This document shows, in pieces, positions 1 through 7,427 of a DNA stretch of 22,276 nt. Source of the DNA: a virus; IMG/VR virus record IMGVR_UViG_3300035698_005782, positions 1 through 22,276 of that record; one strand, given 5' to 3'. How positions within the stretch are numbered: the stretch's first letter is position 1; every line of letters starts with the position of its first letter. A program made the translations under genes and the position numbers. The notes under the pieces are model-generated. The model saw only the letters and a program-made list of their open reading frames with translations. It was not told the DNA's origin and did not search any database.

Positions 1-860
1 ATGTAGGTATTGGTGTAACTAACCCTGGATTTAGATTAACAGTAGCAGAAGCTAATGCTGGAAATGTGCAAGACATACTACAAATTAAAAATAATGCAGT
101 AGGAACAGGGACAGGTGCAGCTTTAGTATTCACAACAAGTACAAGTGATTCAGTAGGAAGCAGTATTCATAGTGAACGACTTACACCTTATGCCGATGGT
201 AACTTAGTATTTAAGACAAGAACAGATGGGAACTCTTTAACAGAGAAATTAAGAATAGACAGCGAGGGTAATATAAGGCATGGAACTGCGACAAATAATG
301 CAACATTTGCAGCAGATGGAGAATTAACATTAACAGGAACAGCTAAAATATATAGGTCTAAGACATTTACTTTTAATTATTCCAGAATAACTGCACAAGG
401 TAAGCCTACATTAGTTAATAGAGGGTTATTCTTTGGATGGAGTTTGCCTATTTTTAATAATGACGATGAAGAATTGTTTACTTGTAATTGTATACCTGAA
501 GATTGGGATGGAGCTGCAGACCCTGTGGTAACATTAGCAGGTTGGTTAGATACTGCTAATACTGATAAGAAATTTAATTTACAAGTAAGTGTAGAATATT
601 ATGATCCTGCAACTAACCAAGTTGTACCTATAACTACCAATGATTATACAACAGAAACAGATACTGGAACAGCCGCACAATACACTTCATTTGCTGTTAG
701 TTTTACTTTAGATGCTTCCGCTATTGCGGTAATTGCAAGGCAACCTTTAGGAATAAGAGTTAGAAGAATAGCAGCTACTACTAATGAAATCACAGGAGAA
801 TTTGTAGTCGAGGGGATGGTTATAAGATACCTTTCAGATAGATTAGGCGGAACTACATAG
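1..860 (+). CDS. Tail fibre/spike-like protein, C-terminal part (5' truncated)
   Basis: The reading frame is open from the first bases (codons in phase with position 3) to the TAG at 858-860, so this is the last ~285 residues of a longer gene; the GTG at 66 is unlikely to be the true start. The visible N-terminal part has VGIGVTNPG and later LRIDSEGNI, the pattern typical of the beta-stalk of phage tail fibres and tail spikes that often precede an intramolecular chaperone. Here no peptidase S74-type chaperone follows. Instead residues ~120-285 look like a beta-rich domain without recognisable catalytic motifs. The likely role is host attachment or a structural fibre on the virion. Its position upstream of the head genes is unusual. 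The stop is followed 8 bp later by the next start. The fibre-like call is fairly safe; the exact role is inferred. Confidence 0.65.
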   Translation, partial: VGIGVTNPGFRLTVAEANAGNVQDILQIKNNAVGTGTGAALVFTTSTSDSVGSSIHSERLTPYADGNLVFKTRTDGNSLTEKLRIDSEGNIRHGTATNNATFAADGELTLTGTAKIYRSKTFTFNYSRITAQGKPTLVNRGLFFGWSLPIFNNDDEELFTCNCIPEDWDGAADPVVTLAGWLDTANTDKKFNLQVSVEYYDPATNQVVPITTNDYTTETDTGTAAQYTSFAVSFTLDASAIAVIARQPLGIRVRRIAATTNEITGEFVVEGMVIRYLSDRLGGTT

Positions 861-868
861 GAGATATT

Positions 869-1219
869 ATGGAGAAAACATTTACAGGTATAATATACGC
901 AGAAGGAGGAGAAGCCAAGATATATACAGAACCAATAGATGGTGAAATAATAAAGATACAAATAAAGAATAATCACGTCAATAACGAAGAGACACACTTA
1001 TTGATAGAAACTATTGAGGGTGAGAAAATAGTAAACAGAGTAATTGGCAATAAAGATATTGTATTAAAACCAAAGGACTTTAGCGTAGAAGAGGGAGAAA
1101 TATCTTTGGCTAACAGTATATGGTCTTACTTTGTCTCAGTGGGCGCACTATACATAACTCTATCCAATGCAGGTGAAGAGGGTACTATAAATAACATAAT
1201 AATTACTTGGAGACGGTAG
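869..1219 (+). CDS. Small beta-rich protein of unknown function
   Basis: A 116-aa protein with a good ribosome site (GGAG about 7 nt before the ATG). It lies 8 bp after the fibre-like gene and 1 bp before the zinc protein, so it is almost surely co-transcribed with them. The sequence alternates short hydrophobic and charged stretches (FTGIIYAEGG, ALYITLSNAG), as expected for a small beta-sandwich. There is no signal peptide, membrane segment or catalytic motif. Its place directly behind a fibre gene suggests a fibre accessory or virion decoration protein, but that is context only. An antisense frame overlapping it is not credible. Confidence 0.6.
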   Translation: MEKTFTGIIYAEGGEAKIYTEPIDGEIIKIQIKNNHVNNEETHLLIETIEGEKIVNRVIGNKDIVLKPKDFSVEEGEISLANSIWSYFVSVGALYITLSNAGEEGTINNIIITWRR

Positions 1220-1220
1220 A

Positions 1221-1646
1221 ATGGGAACGATGGGTAAGTCTAAATCAGATAAGGAGTTTGAAAAGACCATAAGACATATGTACCGTGATGGTACTGCAGG
1301 CTCTAGGTTAAAAAAGATGGAACAAAAAAGAAAGCCAAAAACAGAATGTTATAAGTGTGTTAAACTAGCTGATGAGACCTTTCCAAATATGATGTGGGCT
1401 TGCGCAAAATGTGTAGACCGCATATCAAAAAAGTACGGTAAAATATATATTCAACAAAGAATAAACAGTATGTTCAAACCACCATGTGAGCTATGCGGAG
1501 ACTTAGCTATTACACACTTCGAGATAAATATACGCCTATGCAGAAAATGCCTTAAACGATTAGGTAAGAAGAATCAATATGACAATAGAGAACCAACCAG
1601 GCAATACCAAGAAAGAGTTAAACAACAAGCTAGAGTTGTTGCTTGA
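1221..1646 (+). CDS. Four-CxxC zinc-binding protein
   Basis: A 141-aa, Lys/Arg-rich protein with four CxxC knuckles in order: CYKC, CAKC, CELC and CRKC, at about residues 43-46, 61-64, 90-93 and 107-110. The spacing suggests two four-cysteine zinc sites, each made of two knuckles. The first ~40 residues are basic and probably helical. The start could be ATG 1221 or ATG 1230, and neither has a strong ribosome site. The 3' end overlaps the next gene by 68 bp in another frame. Zinc-ribbon proteins in virus genomes are often nucleic-acid binding, but a regulatory or packaging role here would be a guess. Its place inside the virion gene block is odd for a regulator. Confidence 0.65.
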   Translation: MGTMGKSKSDKEFEKTIRHMYRDGTAGSRLKKMEQKRKPKTECYKCVKLADETFPNMMWACAKCVDRISKKYGKIYIQQRINSMFKPPCELCGDLAITHFEINIRLCRKCLKRLGKKNQYDNREPTRQYQERVKQQARVVA

Positions 1647-2031
1647 GGAAGCTACAGAGTTTTTGTTTACTAAAACCCAAGAGAACTTAACCAAGCCAAT
1701 CAAGTGGGAAACAGGAGCTAGGGATATGCTACCTTCTGCTATTACAAATTCAGGAGAGTTACTACAATCAGGTAGAATAGAAAAGACAGCAGAGGGGTAC
1801 TTAATTATTTATGATGCAGAACATGCTAGTTGGATAGAGTTTGGAACACCACCACATTACCCACCTTTAGAGCCTATAGTAAAATGGTGCATGAGAAAAT
1901 TAGGCAAGAAAAGACTAGAAGCAATCAAAATGGCTAGGAACATAGCTAATGCTATTGCCCAATGGGGTACTGACGCTCACCCATATGTACGTCCAGCGAT
2001 AAGAGAAACAGAAGTTAAGTACTTAAAATAA
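1579..2031 (+). CDS. HK97 gp10-like neck/tail completion protein
   Basis: A 150-aa protein. The stretch HASWIEFGTPPHYPPLEPI, followed by a helical segment and a C-terminal HPYVRPAI, is the characteristic pattern of the HK97 gp10 family. That family forms part of the neck or tail completion structure linking the connector to the tail. The N-terminal ~45 residues are helical and charged, also as in the family. The start ATG overlaps the zinc-protein gene by 68 bp and has only a distant AGGT upstream; no later in-frame ATG would keep the domain whole. In most tailed phages this gene follows the head-tail adaptor, whereas here it precedes the protease. An untranslated 47-bp gap with a promoter follows. 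Confidence 0.75.
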   Translation: MTIENQPGNTKKELNNKLELLLEEATEFLFTKTQENLTKPIKWETGARDMLPSAITNSGELLQSGRIEKTAEGYLIIYDAEHASWIEFGTPPHYPPLEPIVKWCMRKLGKKRLEAIKMARNIANAIAQWGTDAHPYVRPAIRETEVKYLK

Positions 2032-2048
2032 TAACTTTTTCTTTAAGG

Positions 2049-2058
2049 TTTATAACTA
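2049..2058 (+). promoter_or_regulatory. Archaeal TATA box for the protease-capsid operon
   Basis: The motif TTTATAACTA begins 30 nt before the protease ATG at 2079. With archaeal initiation about 25 nt after the TATA centre, the transcript would start at or next to the ATG, so the message is probably leaderless. In agreement, no Shine-Dalgarno site precedes this ATG. The same 10-mer occurs at the same distance before the gene at 4541. Confidence 0.7.
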
Positions 2059-2078
2059 ACCAGTAGGCTAATTAAATC

Positions 2079-3254
2079 ATGTACGTATTAAAAGAGACAG
2101 CTATAAACGATAAAGAACAAAGAATTATAACCGGATGGGCAACAGTTGAAAAGATTGATTCTGATAATGAGATAGCAGACATAGAAGAGATGGAAGCTAA
2201 CTTTTACAAATTTATGGATAGAGGCGGAGTTCTTATAGACCACCACTCTAACAGACCAGTGGGTAAGGTTTTAAACTTTGTACCTAAAAACAAAACAATA
2301 TCAGGTGAGGAAGTACCTGGAATATTTGTTACAGTTAAAGTATTTGATGATTATAAAACAGACGATGATACATGGGAAAGGATAAAGTCTGGAGAATATA
2401 CAGGGTTTAGTTTTGGTGGAGCTTCTCATAATAAAGAGATAGAAGAGACAGCCGACGGAGTAGCTAGAAGACTAAAAGACTTAGAATTACACGAGCTATC
2501 TGTTGTTAAAGACCCTGCTAATGACGAGGCATTGTTTGAAGATATAAACATGCTCGCAAAGTCAAAGAACCCTTCTAAAGAATTACTAAAAGCACTTGAA
2601 ATAATAAAGTCGCTTATTCATGCTTCGGACACTGCTAGTTCAGTGGATGACTATACAAAAGAAAACGGTGAAAATATGGAAACAAATGAAGATGACAAGA
2701 AACCTAAAGTAGAAGTTGAAGACAAGAAACCGATGGAAGATGAGAAGAAGAAAGAAGACGAGAAAAAGCCAGAAGATGAAAAAAAGCCTGAAGAAAAGAA
2801 AAAGTCTTTTGAAGACAGTACCAACGAAAGATTTGAAGCAATAGAAAAGGCTCTAGCTGACATCTCTAAATCTATCTCAACCTCAGAAGAAGACGGTAAA
2901 ACACTCGCAGCTTCCCCAGAAGGTGGAAAAGTCAAACTCCCAAAAGACCCAACAACTGAAGATACCCCAATATCAGACGGAGCGGACGACGCAGTTTCCA
3001 GCCAATCAGGCTCAGAGGTTATGGAAAAAATGAAGGAACTTGTTAAAGATGTTTCAGAACTAAAGAAATCACAGGAAACAATAACAAAGTCCACAACTCC
3101 ACGTCCATTTGAGGGTACAACTGATGTCTTCAATGAAGACTCAAAAGACCCAGCAATGGCTGTAATCAAGGCAGGTAAGGCAGGCAAAGATGTCGGATGG
3201 AACACTATCATTGATAGCGTTCAGAAAGACAGAGATGCACGTATAGGAGAATAA
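2079..3254 (+). CDS. XkdF-like prohead serine protease with scaffold-like C-terminus
   Basis: A 391-aa protein. Residues ~1-155 match the capsid maturation protease fold (XkdF/U35 type): ITGWATVEKIDSDNE near the N-terminus, LIDHHSNRPVG with the presumed catalytic His at 55 or 56, GFSFGG with the presumed Ser at 111, and LHELSVVKDPANDEA at ~137-151. The protease cleaves scaffold and capsid proteins during head maturation. Residues ~205-245 are an extreme Glu/Lys/Asp/Pro-rich tract, followed by a coiled-coil-like segment and a low-complexity Ser/Thr region. This resembles a fused delta/scaffold domain, which would explain why no separate scaffold gene precedes the capsid gene. Transcription is probably leaderless. 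One base separates it from the capsid gene. Confidence 0.85.
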   Translation: MYVLKETAINDKEQRIITGWATVEKIDSDNEIADIEEMEANFYKFMDRGGVLIDHHSNRPVGKVLNFVPKNKTISGEEVPGIFVTVKVFDDYKTDDDTWERIKSGEYTGFSFGGASHNKEIEETADGVARRLKDLELHELSVVKDPANDEALFEDINMLAKSKNPSKELLKALEIIKSLIHASDTASSVDDYTKENGENMETNEDDKKPKVEVEDKKPMEDEKKKEDEKKPEDEKKPEEKKKSFEDSTNERFEAIEKALADISKSISTSEEDGKTLAASPEGGKVKLPKDPTTEDTPISDGADDAVSSQSGSEVMEKMKELVKDVSELKKSQETITKSTTPRPFEGTTDVFNEDSKDPAMAVIKAGKAGKDVGWNTIIDSVQKDRDARIGE

Positions 3255-3255
3255 T

Positions 3256-4431
3256 ATGGCTCTATTCGACAAAGTAAGCACAATAGAAGACATGGAAAAT
3301 ATCTTTTACGGTTCTGCTCCTGGCTCTGAACTTGTTCAGAAGGATGCACCTGTTATAACAAGTACAACTGGAGTTTACAACCAGATATATGGTGCAAAGG
3401 TTTGGGCAGCATTAAACCAAGAAGCTAACGCTTTTGGAATACTACCTAAAACACCTTGGACAAAATCAGGATGGAGAATAATAACCACACGAGCAGCAGC
3501 AAGTGGCGGCGGACTAGCAGAAAATGCAGCATTGCCTTCAACTATAAAGCCTACATTTGCAACTGAGGTCGCAACCCCAAAGACAATCGCACATACATTC
3601 GATGTCTCAGAAGTTCAGGAGTTCCTCGCAACAGAGTCACAAGATGACGCTTTTGGTGGAATGGAACAGATGAGAGCATTAATGGCTACACACCACAGGG
3701 AAATGATTAACGTCATGCTCCTTGCGGACGTATCAGCAGAAGCTGATGGTGCAGGTGCAGCAAGGACAACCACAGACAAATATCCTGTAGAGTCTCTTGA
3801 CAGAGTTTGTGCAAGTGATTCTGAAGAAGATGCCTTTGGTGGTTCATACAGCAGTTGGTTTGACATTTACGGAAGTGGTGACAGAGATGCAGCGTTAGCA
3901 GGGTATGATGCCTATGTTAGCCATGCTTCTGGAACAGACAGGTCACTAACTGACCTGCTCATTCGAACAATGTTATACCAGACAAAGACCTATGGCGGAA
4001 ATACAAGCGTTATCCTAACCGGATTGGATACATACAGCAAGTGCCAAGGACTGTACGATTCTTACGTGAGGTATAGCCCTCTCGGAGAGGCAACAGCACA
4101 GTTCGGCGTAAACGGTATTCAAACAGCAGATGGTATCAACACAGGAATCCACATATCAAGCCTGTACGACAAACCTTTAGTAACATCAAAGAATGCTCCA
4201 GCAGATACAATAAGTAGAATGTATTTTTTGGACACAACTGACCCTGAAGGATTTGGAGAACCTAGACTCGGAATGATGATAGCAAAGCCTACTCAGTATT
4301 TCGAAGCAGGTATGCGTACAGGATTGCCTCATGCAATAGACAGACTCGGAACAGAGGGTATGTTTAGAACCATGGGAGAAACAGTATGTAGATTCTTTGT
4401 TGGACAGGGTAAGCTCAGAGACTTACTTTAA
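3256..4431 (+). CDS. Major capsid protein, HK97 fold
   Basis: A 391-aa protein directly after the protease, with AGGAG well placed before the ATG. Features expected of HK97-fold capsid proteins are an N-terminal region ending near a TTGVYNQIYGAKVW segment, a central region (VATPKTIAHTFDVSEVQEFLA, then an EM-rich long helix) and a C-terminal P/A-domain-like part with TGLDTYSKCQGL and an end rich in Gly and Arg. It would form the icosahedral shell. The call rests mainly on gene position, size and general pattern, not on a specific catalytic signature. The codons are somewhat richer in C/G than those of neighbouring genes, consistent with high expression. A hairpin lies downstream. Confidence 0.85.
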   Translation: MALFDKVSTIEDMENIFYGSAPGSELVQKDAPVITSTTGVYNQIYGAKVWAALNQEANAFGILPKTPWTKSGWRIITTRAAASGGGLAENAALPSTIKPTFATEVATPKTIAHTFDVSEVQEFLATESQDDAFGGMEQMRALMATHHREMINVMLLADVSAEADGAGAARTTTDKYPVESLDRVCASDSEEDAFGGSYSSWFDIYGSGDRDAALAGYDAYVSHASGTDRSLTDLLIRTMLYQTKTYGGNTSVILTGLDTYSKCQGLYDSYVRYSPLGEATAQFGVNGIQTADGINTGIHISSLYDKPLVTSKNAPADTISRMYFLDTTDPEGFGEPRLGMMIAKPTQYFEAGMRTGLPHAIDRLGTEGMFRTMGETVCRFFVGQGKLRDLL

Positions 4432-4467
4432 GTCTTTGTGGTTAAGAACATCAAATTTACCATTCGA

Positions 4468-4489
4468 ATGGCATTATTTGTTATGCCAT
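4468..4489 (+). terminator. Hairpin after the capsid gene
   Basis: A perfect 7-bp inverted repeat, ATGGCAT / ATGCCAT, with an 8-nt loop lies 37 bp after the capsid stop and before the next promoter. It could end or stabilise the abundant capsid mRNA 3' end. It is followed by only a weak T-rich stretch, so termination is uncertain. Confidence 0.4.
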
Positions 4490-4510
4490 ATCATAATTTC
4501 AGATCAAAAG

Positions 4511-4520
4511 TTTATAACTA
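4511..4520 (+). promoter_or_regulatory. Archaeal TATA box (leaderless) before the HhH gene
   Basis: TTTATAACTA starts exactly 30 nt before ATG 4541, the same motif and spacing as at 2049, with purine-rich AAAAG just upstream as a possible BRE. This selects ATG 4541 as the start over an upstream in-frame start at 4397 that lies inside the capsid gene. Confidence 0.7.
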
Positions 4521-4540
4521 GCGAGGGAGAAAGTATAACT

Positions 4541-4978
4541 ATGACAAAGTTTAAAAAGACAATTATGGGTATGCCAAGTATAACTTATGAAGCTAGACCT
4601 ACAGGGAATCGTTACCCTTTTTGGCAAGATAGACCTACTAAGATATTAATAAAAGAAGATATTGATTATTTTAAGAATAACCCCGATTTTGAGGAAATAA
4701 CCTTAACAGAATCAGTAAAAAGTAAGGTAGCCTCAGTAAAAAAGAAAGTAGAGAAGAAAGCAAATAAAGAAATTTCATATAAAGATAAGCTAATTGTGTT
4801 AAAGAGTATAGACATAGAGCTTGCTGACATCATAGTATCTAAATACAAAACTTGGGATTCATTCCTAAAAGATACAAACCTCATAGACCTTAGGGCGATA
4901 TCAGGTATCGGAGATAAGAGAGCAAAGAGTATAATCTCTCAAATCGAGGCTATGAAATCAGATGACATTAAAGACTAA
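4541..4978 (+). CDS. Small head-region protein with helix-hairpin-helix domain
   Basis: A 145-aa protein; the start is fixed by the promoter 30 nt upstream. Residues ~1-55 contain PFWQDRPTKI and DYFKNNPDFEEI, a pattern seen in small proteins that follow capsid genes in tailed phages. Residues ~60-80 form a Lys-rich linker. The C-terminal ~60 residues carry a helix-hairpin-helix motif, LRAISGIGDKRAKSI, preceded by a helical repeat (ELADIIVSKYKTWDSFL). HhH domains bind DNA backbone non-specifically or mediate protein contacts. A role in the capsid interior or connector is inferred from position only. AGGTGA of the next gene overlaps the stop region. Confidence 0.65.
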   Translation: MTKFKKTIMGMPSITYEARPTGNRYPFWQDRPTKILIKEDIDYFKNNPDFEEITLTESVKSKVASVKKKVEKKANKEISYKDKLIVLKSIDIELADIIVSKYKTWDSFLKDTNLIDLRAISGIGDKRAKSIISQIEAMKSDDIKD

Positions 4979-4987
4979 GGTGAAATC

Positions 4988-5251
4988 ATGACAATCGTAA
5001 CTACAATCGACCATAGGATGCCAGTAGGCAATAGAATTTGTGTATATGGAAATTCAGTTTTAAGTGGATCAACAGCAACAGGCGAAGTAATAACAACTCT
5101 GGAAAGAGTAGAACAGTTCTTCCTCGTAGTTGCAGGCGCAACCCAAAAAGGTGTATCGGTAAATGAGACACTTCCACTATCAAGCGGTACAGTTACCGCA
5201 GTAACTGAAACAAACGATCAAACATTCTATTGGATGGCAATCGGTCAATAG
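4988..5251 (+). CDS. Putative head decoration protein, copy 1 of a tandem pair
   Basis: An 87-aa protein with AGGTGA 4 nt before its ATG. It aligns without any gap to the next gene product over the full 87 residues, with about 53 identical positions counted by eye (roughly 61%). Shared blocks include GNR near residue 15, SVLSG at 23-27, VITxLER at 34-40 and QKG/SVN around 53-59, then TLPL, SGTV and an AIG end. The sequence looks wholly beta-stranded, with no signal peptide. A small, highly expressed-looking gene just downstream of the capsid gene fits a capsid cement or decoration protein; this is inference. Confidence 0.65.
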   Translation: MTIVTTIDHRMPVGNRICVYGNSVLSGSTATGEVITTLERVEQFFLVVAGATQKGVSVNETLPLSSGTVTAVTETNDQTFYWMAIGQ

Positions 5252-5259
5252 GTGAGAAT

Positions 5260-5523
5260 ATGGCAATCGCAACGACAGTAAATCACATAATGAATTTCGG
5301 TAATAGGAAATGGATAGAGGGAACATCAGTACTATCTGGCGGAGTATCTACTGCGAATGTAATAACAGGCTTAGAGAGAGTAGATCAATTCTTTATATTT
5401 GTAAAAGGCGGAACACAAAAAGGTTGTTCTGTTAATGCAACATTACCTTTAGCAAGTGGAACAGTATTAGCGGTAGTTGAAACAGCTAATGGTACATTTG
5501 GGTGGATAGCAATAGGTGCATGA
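5260..5523 (+). CDS. Putative head decoration protein, copy 2 of a tandem pair
   Basis: An 87-aa paralogue of the preceding gene, same length, ungapped. The start is ATG 5260 with AGGTGAGA just upstream; an upstream in-frame start at 5230 would overlap copy 1 and add residues not found there. Differences cluster at residues 17-20 (CVY against WIE), 28-33 and 73-81, which may be surface loops. It carries one Cys (position 56) not present in copy 1. Two diverged but length-conserved copies suggest both are kept by selection, perhaps for different capsid positions such as penton and hexon, or for a hetero-oligomer. Confidence 0.65.
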   Translation: MAIATTVNHIMNFGNRKWIEGTSVLSGGVSTANVITGLERVDQFFIFVKGGTQKGCSVNATLPLASGTVLAVVETANGTFGWIAIGA

Positions 5524-5524
5524 T

Positions 5525-6772
5525 ATGAATTTAAAAATACTAATAGTAATCGCAGCAGTTATTTTAATAAGTTCACTTTTAGCACTATCAACTCTAACCG
5601 CAGGAACACCATCTCTTTCAGCATGGGTTACACCGGCAACAGACCCAATTTATACTGCAATTAACTATACACATTTTAATGCAACTTTTACCTTGGATAC
5701 AGGTAATTCAACAGATATAATTGAATTTAATTTAAGCGGTACAAATACAACACTTCTTGCAGGAAATGTCACAAATACCTCAAAAACAAACTTTGTCGTA
5801 GAATATAATACTACAGGAAACCTCGGAGCAGATGGAAATTATACTTATATAATATGGCTAAATCAATCAGATGGTACTCAATTTCAAACACCATTAAGAA
5901 CAGTTATTTATGATTCAACCGATCCGGTGGCAGCTACCGAAGTACAGACCGAGCAAAATGGGTCTAGTGCTAGTATGACATTAAATTGGGCAGGTAATGT
6001 TACAGACTTAAACCCACATACATGCTGGGCAATATTATTTCCTACAAATACCTCAATTAATTATACAAATGTTACAGGTACACTTGCATTAATATCAGCA
6101 GGAGAATATTATTGTACTATATCTATAACAGAAAGTTCTATAACTGAAAGAGGAACATTTATATTACAACCATATATGAACGATTCAACAGGAAACGAAG
6201 CAGTAGGAACAAATGTAACCCTTGTTGTAAATACATTATATGGTGATTCTTGGAATATGATAGGCGCAACTAGGAACACAACTACTTATGATATAGGAGC
6301 TTTAACTACACTAATTACTCATGTAAGTGTATGGGATTATGATAATCAGAACCATACAAACTATGTAGTAGGCGCAGGAACAAATAATGATACTGATATA
6401 GAAGAGGGACACCCAATGTATATTTATTTAGCCGGAACTAGAGGAACAGAATATTATATATTTAGGGAAATAAAGGAAAATAGGAATGTAGCAAATGTTA
6501 CAAACCTAACTTCTGGATGGAATCAAATTAGTTTATTCAATAAAACAGGACTAACACTCGAATATGTGGCAGACCAAGCATTAACTAAAACAACAGGTTT
6601 AGACCAAAGAATAAACTATGTATCGCTTTATGATTCAGAAAACCAAATATACATTACCCACAGAAATGACTTTAGTATATTCGATGATTACAGACTAGAG
6701 TATGGCGAAGCGGTATGGGTTTTCGTAAATAACAGCGCAGGTAACTGGTCGACAATAAGTATGGAGAGATAA
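5525..6772 (+). CDS. Secreted, sequon-rich surface protein with GWN-type repeats
   Basis: A 415-aa protein. The start is ATG 5525 (GGTG 6 nt upstream), 1 nt after the previous stop. Residues ~4-26 are a hydrophobic signal peptide or N-terminal anchor (ILIVIAAVILISSLLALSTL). The mature part has about 25 N-x-S/T sequons, so heavy N-glycosylation outside the archaeal cell is expected. Residues ~30-235 look like two Ig/fibronectin-like domains. Residues ~240-412 contain two copies of a repeat: WNMIG then VSVWDYDNQ, and WNQIS then VSLYDSENQ, each followed by an Asp/Glu-Gly segment and a Tyr/Trp-rich strand. Similar GWN repeats occur in archaeal surface proteins. It may cover the virion or modify the host envelope. 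Confidence 0.7.
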   Translation: MNLKILIVIAAVILISSLLALSTLTAGTPSLSAWVTPATDPIYTAINYTHFNATFTLDTGNSTDIIEFNLSGTNTTLLAGNVTNTSKTNFVVEYNTTGNLGADGNYTYIIWLNQSDGTQFQTPLRTVIYDSTDPVAATEVQTEQNGSSASMTLNWAGNVTDLNPHTCWAILFPTNTSINYTNVTGTLALISAGEYYCTISITESSITERGTFILQPYMNDSTGNEAVGTNVTLVVNTLYGDSWNMIGATRNTTTYDIGALTTLITHVSVWDYDNQNHTNYVVGAGTNNDTDIEEGHPMYIYLAGTRGTEYYIFREIKENRNVANVTNLTSGWNQISLFNKTGLTLEYVADQALTKTTGLDQRINYVSLYDSENQIYITHRNDFSIFDDYRLEYGEAVWVFVNNSAGNWSTISMER

Positions 6773-6774
6773 CT

Positions 6775-7419
6775 ATGAAAAGAATACTAATAACATTGGT
6801 AGCATTGATGATTATGTTAATACCTTTAGCTGCGGCACAGCAAACACCTATGCCTATAGCTGTTAAGCTGACTGCTGATTATCCAGGCAGTAAGATGATT
6901 ACAATAACAAACATAAGAACATCGGAGTCATTTTTAGGTATGACTAACCAACTAGGAGAAGCTATATTTGATTGGGCAAACTCTAAGTCAGGTTATGAAG
7001 TAGGGGATAATTTCAGGATATCAATACAAGGAATAGAAGAGAGGGTTATAACATATAATGGAGCGCCATTTGGTTTAATTACATTTATGGGAGATAATGC
7101 GTGTGGCGCATGTCCAGGTTGTCCTATATGCCCAGACCCAATAGTATGCGAAACTTGTGAGGTATGCGAAGAACCAGAAGAATGCCCTGAATGTCCAGAT
7201 GTTACAATAATTTATATTATAACACTTATAGCAGGTGCTATATTGGCTATGGGAACAAGGGCAGGGTTAAAGATATACAAAAAAAGAGACGGAACAGTAG
7301 CAATACAACACTATCATAACGGTATAAGCTCATACCATGACCCTAATATTACCCACAGAAACCCTTTATACCGACATAAAAAGGGAGAATTACAGCCAGT
7401 ATTACCTAATAAACTATGA
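6775..7419 (+). CDS. Single-pass membrane protein with Cys-rich stalk
   Basis: A 214-aa protein with a clear signal peptide (residues ~1-21, ending LAAAQQ). An Ig-like extracellular domain of about 90 residues follows. Then comes a stalk at ~110-142 with eleven cysteines, mostly in CxxC or CP pairs (ACGACPGCPICPDP, CETCEVCEE, CPECPD). A transmembrane helix (~147-165, IIYIITLIAGAILAMG) and a basic cytoplasmic tail with KKRDG complete it. The topology is outside, Cys stalk, membrane, inside. The stalk could be disulphide cross-linked or bind metal. GGAGAG precedes the ATG. It is adjacent to the secreted glycoprotein gene, so the two may work together at the cell surface. Confidence 0.7.
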   Translation: MKRILITLVALMIMLIPLAAAQQTPMPIAVKLTADYPGSKMITITNIRTSESFLGMTNQLGEAIFDWANSKSGYEVGDNFRISIQGIEERVITYNGAPFGLITFMGDNACGACPGCPICPDPIVCETCEVCEEPEECPECPDVTIIYIITLIAGAILAMGTRAGLKIYKKRDGTVAIQHYHNGISSYHDPNITHRNPLYRHKKGELQPVLPNKL

Positions 7420-7427
7420 GTGATTAT

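Noticed and set aside
644-997. Antisense frame opposite the fibre end and the 116-aa gene
   Set aside because: No ribosome site; Tyr/Ile/Phe-rich product typical of an AT-rich complement strand; both sense genes fit the operon.
2651-3211. Long antisense frame (186 codons, Ser/Phe-rich) opposite the protease C-terminus
   Set aside because: It is the complement of the Lys/Glu-rich tract; low-complexity Ser/Phe/Leu product, no ribosome site or promoter, and the sense gene is convincing.
4397-4540. Upstream extension of the HhH gene
   Set aside because: It would overlap the capsid gene and run across the hairpin and TATA box; the promoter spacing points to ATG 4541.
4988-5523. Tandem repeats as part of a diversity-generating retroelement or CRISPR-like array
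   Set aside because: No reverse transcriptase, no adenine-biased variable repeat and no regular short spacers; these are two diverged whole-gene copies.
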